Origin: Mesostigma viride
Lineage: Eukaryota > Streptophyta > Mesostigmatophyceae > Mesostigmatales > Mesostigmataceae
Direction of reading: 5' to 3'
NCBI GenBank assembly: GCA_009746045.1
Contig: RPFO01000766.1
Span: forward strand, 391,450-455,449
Length of the DNA: 64,000 nt
The notes beneath the pieces were generated by a model that did no database searches, was not told the DNA's origin, and was given only the letters and a program-made list of their open reading frames with translations. Position numbers and translations under genes: made by a program. Each line of letters starts with the position of its first letter. The first letter of the stretch is position 1. Shown here piece after piece: positions 57,601 through 64,000 of this stretch.

Positions 57601-60600
57601 AACACAGCAGGTAGGATACACGGTGAACACAGCAGGTAGGATACACGGTGAACACGGCAGGTAGGATACACGGTGAACACAGCAGGTAGGATACACGGTG
57701 AACACGGCAGGTAGGATACACGGTGAACACGGCAGGTAGGATACACGGTGAACACAGCAGGTAGGATACACGGTGAACACAGCAGGTAGGATACACGGTG
57801 AACACAGCAGGTAGGATACACGGTGAACATGGCAGGTAGGATACACGGTGAACACAGCAGGTAGGATACACGGTGAACACAGCAGGTGGGATACACGGTG
57901 AACACGGCAGGTAGGATACACGGTGAACACAGCAGGTAGGATACACGGTGAACACAGCAGGTAGGATACACGGTGAACACAGCAGGTAGGATACACGGTG
58001 AACACGGCAGGTAGGATACACGGTGAACACAGCAGGTAGGATACACGGTGAACACAGCAGGTGGGATACACGGTGAACACAGCAGGTAGGATACACGGTG
58101 AACACAGCAGGTAGGATACACGGTGAACACGGCAGGTAGGATACACGGTGAACACAGCAGGTAGGATACACGGTGAACACAGCAGGTAGGATACACGGTG
58201 AACACAGCAGGTAGGATACACGGTGAACACGGCAGGTAGGATACACGGTGAACACAGCAGGTAGGATACACGGTGAACACGGCAGGTAGGATACACGGTG
58301 AACACAGCAGGTAGGATACACGGTGAACACAGCAGGTAGGATACACGGTGAACACAGCAGGTGGGATACACGGTGAACACAGCAGGTAGGATACACGGTG
58401 AACACAGCAGGTAGGATACACGGTGAACACAGCAGGTAGGATACACGGTGAACACAGCAGGTAGGATACACGGTGAACACGGCAGGTAGGATACACGGTG
58501 AACACAGCAGGTAGGATACACGGTGAACATGGCAGGTAGGATACACGGTGAATCCATGATCCCAACACACGTCGAGTATGTTGCTCAAGTACCCAAACAT
58601 ACCCATCGCCCTCCATGATGGCAACACGACTTGGATACGAGGGGGCTTTGAGTCACCTGCGCTTGAGGATGACTTAACCCCTGGCTTCTCCTTAATGCCA
58701 TCCCTGTGTATCTGCCCATGGTGTAATGCGGTGGACGCCACGTTGATGCAGGATCCACGTGTCCAGGATGGAGTCAGGCTCCTCCGCCGACCCTTCGGGG
58801 GCCGCCAACGCGAAGCAGGGCGAGCTGCCTGCGGTTCGCGAGCCATCTGGTGGCGCCTCTCCTACAGAGATTGCGGGCGGCGACCTCCCCTTGTCGCCAA
58901 CCACAAAGGAGCCATCGCTGTCCTCTACCACCAAGTCCTCGGTGTCCCCCACCCACGCAGCCATGCACGCGGCCAACCCCTGGGATCCGCCCTCGCCCCT
59001 GAGCCCGCCTAGAGAAGGCGCGCTGTCCCCTCGCGGCCCCTTTCGAGTCAGCCACCACGCATGCCACGGCGGGACAGTTGGCTACGTGGTATCGCCCCGT
59101 TGGTCGATGAACCAAGGTGTGGCTCATGGGGGCGGCTCGCCCACCCCGCCGCTGCCCCTGGCCGCCATCCACTCGCAGGCGTCGCTGCCAAAGAGCCACC
59201 CGAGCCCCCGCATCGCCCGGGCGGCATCGTGGGACGTCGACCCGATGCTGTCCAACGCCATGTTCCAGCGGAAGAGGTATCGGCTCCCACATAGGGCATG
59301 TGGCAGTGCAATAGGCGTCCTCGCAAGGGTAGGGCATGTTGCAGTGCAAGAGGCATGCGCGCAACGGCAGGGCATGTCCCAGAGGGACAGGCATGCGTGC
59401 ACAAATAGAGTAGAGCATGTTCCAGAAGAAGAGTGTGGTTGCACACATACGCCCAGCGCAAGTTTTAGGGAACTTTTGGGGTGATGCGTGCCAGAGCAAG
59501 TCTTGTGTATTCCAGGCCGCATTCCCTTGGTTTGGGGAGGAGCGCGATAAGGTCAAGAGAAAATGCAAACATGGAGAGTCATTTTGTGGGTGACAGCGGC
59601 TGGTTGAAGAGGAAATGTAAGCTAGGAGAGTCAGTTGTTGGTTGACAGCAGCTTGCTCCCACCCTTTGAGACCCTGACATCCTTTGCATGGCTTCTGCTG
59701 CAGCGTCTCCGCAGCTACGAATGGTATAAATGCTCAAGTGTTTCATGACCCGTGTGTGTTACCGTGACGGCATGGCGCTGCCTGCAATAGTGGGCACCGC
59801 GTGCTGTACACACAGGTTGCTTGTCGATGGGTGTGTGGCTTGCAAGGGAATGACGCTTTACTAAGATGTCAGAAGCACTGCGAAACAATATTGTGAGAGC
59901 GCTCTGCTTGGCGCTCTGTTGCATCTTCCCATGTCTGGCATGGCTTGGGTGAGCAGCTTGCCCGCATCGTTCGGGTGCTCATGTTTTATTACCTTGTGTG
60001 GCGCTGGGAACTACATCCTTCCATTTCATTGTGTACAAATGATGGGCATGAACACTCCGTGTGTGGCCCCCTTGGCCCCATCGCCCCCTGCCCCCTCCTG
60101 GCACCTCTCCAGTGAGGAGCTGCGCCACTCTTCATCACTGCTGGGGGACACATCCAACTTTCTGAACGAACCGGCCAGCGCCATGTCGGTGTGGCCGGCC
60201 GTGTCGCGCTCGCCCGCAGCCAAGGTAGGGTGCTAGGTTCAGGGTTGGGCAAGGTACGGATGCAAGTAGGGACAAGGTACAGATGGGATAGGGAATGGTT
60301 CGGGTCTATGAGGGACGAGGAAGGGTTCAAGTTGGGCAAGGTGCGGATGCAAGTAGGGACAGGGTACAGATGGGGAATGGTTCGGGTCTATGAGGGACGA
60401 GGAAGGGTTCAAGTTGGGCAAGGTACGGATGCAAGTAGGGACAAGGTACAGATGGGATAGGGAATGGTTCGGGTCTATGAGGGACGAGGAAGGGTTCAAG
60501 TTGGGCAAGGTACGGATGCAAGTAGGGACAAGGTACAGATGGGATAGGGAATGGTTCGGGTCTATGAGGGACGAGGAAGGGTTCAAGTTGGGCAAGGTAC

Positions 60601-62463
60601 AGATGCAAGTAGGGACAGGGTACAGATGGGATAGGGAATGGTTCGGGTCTATGAGGGACGAGGAAGGGTTCAAGTTGGGCAAGGTGCGGATGCAAGTAGG
60701 GACAGGGTACAGATGGGATAGGGAATGGTTCGGGTCTATGAGGGACGAGGAAGGGTTCAAGTTGGGCAAGGTGCGGATGCAAGTGGAACAAGGCGCAACC
60801 TTAGGAGGGACAAGGCACGGATGCAAGCGGGGCAACGTAAGGATGTGAGGGGGACATAATGTGCACGTGAGAGGGGCAGGGTAGGGAGTGAAGAGTGCCA
60901 GGGGAAAAGAGGGGGATGTGCTCAAGAAAAAGCGGGTGGTGTGGCCAAGGAAACGTTTGGTTTGGCATGAAGGGGAATGTACTTTGGCTGTTACTGGGAG
61001 TTCGACATGCCGAGGGGAAGGGGTGCGGGCCTACGGGAGAGCCATGGTCTCGCATCCAAGTGCCTGGGCTTGGCTTCATGGAGCATTGTAAAACATTGCC
61101 TTGAGGTGTGTCACTAGACTCGCGCAGACTCCCTGGGCATGGTGGAGCGCGGCGCCCGGGGGGTCACGGTGTTTACTGGCTGCATATATGGTTTGTAATG
61201 TGGCCAAGTACAAGCCTGGCGGGCCACCGTCGTTGGAGTACTTCCACCCCTGCTTATCGCCAGCTGCCGGTTAATGCCTGCTCACTGTGTGTGGTTCCCA
61301 CGTGTGGGCGCTTGTCGCCACCTGTGATTGGCACGCCTGGTCGCGTGTCACCAGCCGCTACTCCCTCAACTGGAGGCGGGCGTCGCGACGGCAGAGTCAA
61401 GAGAGGCCAAGCCACGCTTTTTGCAACAGGTATGTCTATGGAACACCACACAGAGGCATCTGTCCTCGAAAAAAAAAAGGTAATGGCGAGATGGCTACTT
61501 GTGATGTCATGCATGCAGTCTCCTGTATGCGCATTATAAACATTTTATGTACTGTTGGATTGATAGCACATGAACACTGACGTGTAGACTTATGTAGAAG
61601 CAGCTTGGGATCAGTCAAGCATGGTTGGAAGCATGGGTCATTCCTTAAGCATGCTCGCGATCATGTTAGCAGATACAAGTTGCCAGATTCTCCAATGCCA
61701 GCTTTAATGGAGCGCATCTGCTTTTTGCGTTGCGAGCGCGTCTGGTTTTGGCTTGTCTGGCGTGCTGTTGGGGCCACCCACCCTGTTCCCGCCAGCAAAG
61801 CTGCCTCCAACCCATTTTGTGTCAACTGTCAAGCCTCACTGTCCCCAACCTGACTGTCTCTGGGTTGATGCATTCCTTGATGTTGGCAGGTTCCATAGCC
61901 TTCCTCAGCATCTGCTCATGCGTGCTGTGTGTGCCTGTTAGCGTGCCTCATCTCCCCCCCCCCCTTCCGCCTGCCTATCCCCTGCGCATGCCCCTGTCCC
62001 CTCCCCCCCCAGCTGGAGGACCGGCTCGACAACGACCTGCGCGGCTTCCGGCGAGGGTCGCACGTGTCGGGCATGGGGGGGACGGAGGGTGCGGATGCCA
62101 GCGCACCACGGCCAGAGGAGCCATTGAACAATTACGTGCTGCAGGTGCGTGTGTGTGGAGGGGGGCGATGGTGGGTTGAATGACGAACTTCGTGCTGCAG
62201 GTGGGGGGTGATGGTGGGGGGGCCTGGGTCGGATGGGTGGGAAAAGGGGGACCGGGGAACAGAGAAGGAGGCTTTGGCCTTCAGGAGTGACTCTGTGCTG
62301 CTTGTGCCCAACCGGCTTTTTGCATTTCCTGATGCCGCCCCATTCCTCTCTTCCTGCTTTGTAGAGTACCCTGACAGTTATGCAACACGAAGCTTGGAAT
62401 GCTTGGGCACTGCCAAATGGCGAGTGTGTGCTTGAACGACGAGACACCTTGGCATTAGGATAA
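48457..62463 (+). CDS. Host multi-exon gene (internal to 3' part), unrecognised Ser/Pro-rich protein
   Basis: Exons 48457-48680, 58752-59276, 60113-60224 and 62013-62144 join in phase, with a possible last exon at 62365-62463. Phases: the first leaves AG, completed by G of the second; the second leaves AG, completed by T of the third; the third and fourth end on codon boundaries. Pyrimidine-rich acceptors precede most exons. The visible product is about 330-363 residues, rich in Ser, Pro, Thr and Ala, with many SP/TP sites (SPTHDK, LSPTTKEP, PPSPLSPPREG, SRSPAAK) and no recognised domain; it looks disordered and possibly phosphorylated. High GC in exons contrasts with AT-richer introns. The 5' end is not found. 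The gene may be cut downstream by the copia element whose LTR begins near 62519. No function is assigned. Confidence 0.6.
48936..58552. repeat. 25-bp minisatellite, about 380 units, within a host-gene intron
   Basis: The unit is CACAGCAGGTAGGATACACGGTGAA with a two-state site (CACAGC or CACGGC) and a less frequent GGTGGGAT variant. The first units (48936-49060) are a diverged 27-bp form with GAATATAG. Occasional 24-bp units (CACGCAGG) and short deletions (CAGGTGAACACAGCAGG at 49940, 51680, 54010, 56825) occur. On the minus strand the unit has no stop codon in any frame; since 25 is not a multiple of 3, each frame cycles through the same 25-residue peptide (VFTVYPTCCVHRVSY... then LLCSPCILPA). 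The resulting antisense ORFs of about 3,200-3,300 codons are repeat artefacts unless transcription is shown. The plus strand has TAG and TGA in each unit. Confidence 0.97.
58752..59276 (+). CDS. Host gene exon
   Basis: 525 bp after acceptor TTGATGCAG and before donor GAAGAG|GTATCG. It encodes a Ser/Thr/Pro-rich stretch: SRMESGSSADPSGAANAKQ, LPLSPTTKEPSLSSTTKSS, then NPWDPPSPLSPPREG and ARAASWDVDPMLSNAMFQRK. This is the strongest coding signal of the gene (GC-rich third positions, long open frame). Confidence 0.6.
60113..60224 (+). CDS. Host gene exon
   Basis: 112 bp between the polypyrimidine-rich acceptor CACCTCTCCAG and donor GCCAAG|GTAGGG. It encodes EELRHSSSLLGDTSNFLNEP and ends SRSPAAK. 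Phase agrees on both sides. Confidence 0.55.
60250..60790. repeat. 87-bp minisatellite, about 6 copies, in a host-gene intron
   Basis: The unit begins AAGGTACGGATGCAAGTAGG and contains GGGTTCAAGTTGGGC; one copy lacks about 7 bp. 87 is a multiple of 3, so frames stay open on both strands (plus 60390-60848, minus 60239-60925) without implying a protein. It lies in the intron 60225-62012. Confidence 0.9.
60849..62012 (+). other. Rest of the host-gene intron; no certain exon
   Basis: The phase-0 link from 60224 to 62013 works without any exon here. A coding-looking stretch at 61310-61430 (PVIGTPGRVSPAATPSTGGG) ending at CAACAG|GTATGT may be an alternative exon, but I found no acceptor with matching phase. 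The end of the region is a typical C-rich acceptor. Confidence 0.4.
62013..62144 (+). CDS. Host gene exon
   Basis: 132 bp between acceptor CCTCCCCCCCCAG and donor CTGCAG|GTGCGT, 44 codons in phase 0: LEDRLDNDLRGFRRGSHVSG and onward to NNYVLQ. Charged and less repetitive than the other exons. Just downstream GTGCTGCAGGTG is repeated (about 62196), giving a possible second donor. Confidence 0.55.
62365..62463 (+). CDS. Possible terminal exon of the host gene
   Basis: The acceptor TTCCTGCTTTGTAG precedes a phase-0 frame of 32 codons (STLTVMQHEAWNAWALPNGE...) ending in TAA at 62461. Another frame of this stretch is also open for 23 codons, and composition is less exon-like than upstream. It may be a new end created by downstream insertion of the copia element. 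Confidence 0.28.
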   Translation, partial: STLTVMQHEAWNAWALPNGECVLERRDTLALG

Positions 62464-62479
62464 TGTGGCACATATACTG

Positions 62480-62508
62480 CTGGCCAGCCGTCAACGATGG
62501 CTGGCCAG
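62480..62508. other. Perfect hairpin next to the copia LTR
   Basis: CTGGCCAGCC and GGCTGGCCAG form a 10-bp stem around a 9-base loop. Its role is unknown; it lies between the last candidate exon and the copia LTR. Confidence 0.5.
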
Positions 62509-62518
62509 ACTTTGCGTA

Positions 62519-62757
62519 AGTTAAACTAACTTACTGATCCTGGACGGACTAACCTATCAGTTACAACCTGATCTAGTCAGTCCTAACATGACAACTACAG
62601 TCCCGGTACTGAGGTACCGGCTCATCACATACTGAGTACAGCCACGTGTCCATGCCACGACTGTTCTAGTCCAGCACCGTCCCAGTACCCAATTGGGCGC
62701 CGGCGGTGCTGGCACGTGTCCACTTAGGCTACAGGCGGGAGACTTAGACTAACTCCC
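62519..62757 (-). repeat. Probable 3' LTR of the copia element
   Basis: About 239 bp; on the minus strand it begins AGTTAGTCTAAGTCTCC directly after the purine tract and ends near TTAGTTTAACTT. The second LTR is outside the window, so the boundaries are inferred from terminal similarity only. Confidence 0.45.
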
Positions 62758-63137
62758 ACTTTAAGTTTTCTTTGGGTTTCAACAGAAACACACATAGCCA
62801 TCAAATGGACGCAGCCATTCCCAATGCCTTAAAAAACTGTCAGATAACCTACTAGGACCCAAAGGTCACCTCACACATGTACAAGAGATGCATTAAAAAG
62901 GCCCCATGTCTCAAGCATGGTTTCTTAACTGAGTGAGATGGGTGCTCCAGGCCCCAGCATGTCATGGTCATCCAAACAAGTGTCTCACAAAATTTTATTC
63001 AATAAATAACACATTCATCATGTCCCAACTTTCTAGACCAGTGCTTCTCACTGTCAGAAAACTACCCAGCTGCCACTGCAGCCTTTCAGCTGCAGTATTA
63101 GGCAGGGGGTCATGGGCTAACATGTACAATGTGCCAG

Positions 63138-63992
63138 TCACTTCAGACTGTAACCAGGGTTCATCAACCCATACAAGACCTGGTATTGTGGTCCTGCTGC
63201 TTGTGGCACCTTGGTCAGTGCATCTGCAGCATTGTCTTTGTCCCTGACGTGGGCTTTAGACTCCAGGTACTTGCATTCCTGTTTTAGCACAATCCAATCC
63301 AGGTCCGAGTGTACAGCCAAAGGATTGGCAAGGAAAGAGATGATAGATTGAGAGTCAGTCAGCAAATGTGCTTTCACTCCTGCAGAGCTACCAGCCTGGT
63401 GTTGAAGCCAGACCAGCAAGTGATTGAGATACCTTGCATGCAAGACAGAAGATACCACAGCCCTGCATTCAGCTACATTGCTACTCACAGCTTTCCTCTT
63501 GTGCAATCTACTGAACCAGGAGACTAGTGACTTCTTCCCACCTTGGTTATGCAGGAAAAACAATCCAGCCTCTCTGGCTTGAACCTTGGTAACTACCCTG
63601 GACTCCATTGAACTATCCATCATGCACGTGATGTGAATGGGAGTAAACAGGTCCAGTGAGTGAAGCATCAAAGGTGGACCATCATGCAACAACTGCTTGA
63701 TTGCCCGTGCTCCTACCTCCTGTAGTACCTCATCATCTACCCTGCTCACAAAAGCCAGGTGGGGTGCACATGTAGCACATAGCCAACCAAGCTTGCCTCT
63801 AATGGTAGGGCACATGTCAGGGGTGATGTGAACAGGCAGGACATCCAGACAAGACTTAATGTATTCAGCAGAGGCCTGCATGGAACAAACCCAGCTGCCC
63901 TGCTGCTGCAGCAACTCAAGCATCATGCCACAGAACTTGACTGGCTCCTTGCCCAGCTCTAGCTGCTTGCCAATCTCAAAACTGGCAGACAC
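63138..63992 (-). CDS. Ty1/copia polyprotein, C-terminal part (end of RT region and RNase H)
   Basis: 284 codons visible; the frame probably continues past the window edge. RGKLGWLCATCAPHLAFVS corresponds to the conserved stretch after the RT domain of copia polyproteins (the usual SLxYLxxTRPDI motif). RNase H follows: MDSSMESR, AECRAVVS, LTDSQSIISFL, HSDLDWIVLKQE and NAADALTK, ending about 25 residues later. Acidic RNase H residues are present. It is homologous to the fragment at 23696-24262 but longer. There is no interruption in the visible part, so the element may be fairly intact. Confidence 0.82.
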   Translation of the reverse strand: MSASFEIGKQLELGKEPVKFCGMMLELLQQQGSWVCSMQASAEYIKSCLDVLPVHITPDMCPTIRGKLGWLCATCAPHLAFVSRVDDEVLQEVGARAIKQLLHDGPPLMLHSLDLFTPIHITCMMDSSMESRVVTKVQAREAGLFFLHNQGGKKSLVSWFSRLHKRKAVSSNVAECRAVVSSVLHARYLNHLLVWLQHQAGSSAGVKAHLLTDSQSIISFLANPLAVHSDLDWIVLKQECKYLESKAHVRDKDNAADALTKVPQAAGPQYQVLYGLMNPGYSLK

Positions 63993-64000
63993 CTGAGCTA

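Larger units (their letters stand above)
62519..64000 (-). mobile_element. Ty1/copia retrotransposon, 3' part, continuing beyond the window
   Basis: Minus-strand copia coding sequence (63992-63138), a 3' untranslated part, a purine-rich tract (AAAGTGGG, plus strand CCCACTTT near 62757) and then a probable 3' LTR at 62757-62519 starting AGTTAGTCTAAG. The 5' half is off the right edge. The LTR terminus resembles that of the short element at 23143. The lower LTR boundary is approximate. Confidence 0.7.

Noticed and set aside
48936..58552. CRISPR array
   Set aside because: The units are contiguous without unique spacers, no cas gene is present, and the context is eukaryotic.
48705..58846. Three overlapping antisense ORFs of about 3,200-3,300 codons as real giant Cys-rich protein genes
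   Set aside because: They are the direct consequence of a stop-free 25-bp unit read in three frames and lie in the intron of a sense-strand gene. Kept only as a finding, not as genes.
61128..61430. Extra exons of the host gene in the 60225-62012 interval
   Set aside because: Coding-looking pieces exist, but I could not find acceptor and donor pairs with matching phase, while 60224 joins 62013 in phase directly.

Overview
The window looks like nuclear DNA of a green alga, probably a chlamydomonadalean chlorophyte. This is an inference from three things: GC-rich exons split by short GT-AG introns, TGTAA motifs (the usual chlorophyte poly(A) signal) downstream of a small gene, and the mix of a chromodomain Ty3/gypsy element, a Ty1/copia element, a LINE with a restriction-like endonuclease and long minisatellites. 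I see no bacterial operon, rRNA or tRNA. Almost all of the window is mobile or repetitive DNA, with one clear multi-exon host gene, one probable small host gene and one doubtful one.

Layout. 1-2.3 kb: no gene recognised. 2.3-4.15 kb: copy 1 of a non-LTR element (called R1 here) with a broken ORF1-like gene on the minus strand. 5.49-6.85 kb: a 5'-truncated LINE carrying a CCHC finger and restriction-like endonuclease, flanked by a 15-bp target duplication. 7.04-7.43 kb: CCCCACA satellite. 9.2-9.6 kb: a probable two-exon small gene. 10.14-45.99 kb: a second R1 copy split by a 34-kb nest of transposons.

The nest can be resolved from duplicated targets and diagnostic LTR bases. Outer element B (plus strand, LTRs 10431-11001 and 43802-44372, target TAAAT) is a chromodomain Ty3/gypsy retrotransposon. 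A second member of the same family, element A (minus strand, 11158-28702, target CCTGA), sits in B's leader just after its primer-binding site. A's own leader is interrupted by a CACATCACC-ended DNA transposon (21301-28057), which holds a short LTR element (23143-24763) and a relic related to a TTAA-target element (25187-26901). B also carries a 493-bp MITE in gag, a piggyBac-like TTAA element in its nucleocapsid region, and a second CACATCACC transposon near its 3' LTR. With insertions removed, the family is about 10.8 kb: LTR, PBS, ORF0 (a small protein with an RNase H1/viroplasmin-type hybrid-binding domain), gag, protease-RT-RNase H-integrase-chromodomain, a large unrecognised ORF3, polypurine tract, LTR. 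Neither copy is intact; several of their breaks are single-base differences, some in homopolymers.

45.99-48.4 kb holds little. From 48457 a plus-strand host gene can be followed through phase-compatible exons (48457-48680, 58752-59276, 60113-60224, 62013-62144, perhaps 62365-62463). Its Ser/Pro-rich product is not recognised. Its 10-kb intron is filled by about 380 copies of a 25-bp minisatellite that keeps all three antisense frames open for more than 3,200 codons; another intron holds an 87-bp minisatellite. The window ends inside a minus-strand Ty1/copia element (62519 to the edge).

The items most worth following up are ORF0, ORF3, the RGG-rich ORF that runs from the LTR through the PBS, the head-to-head self-nesting, and the splice-motif-bearing intronic minisatellite.
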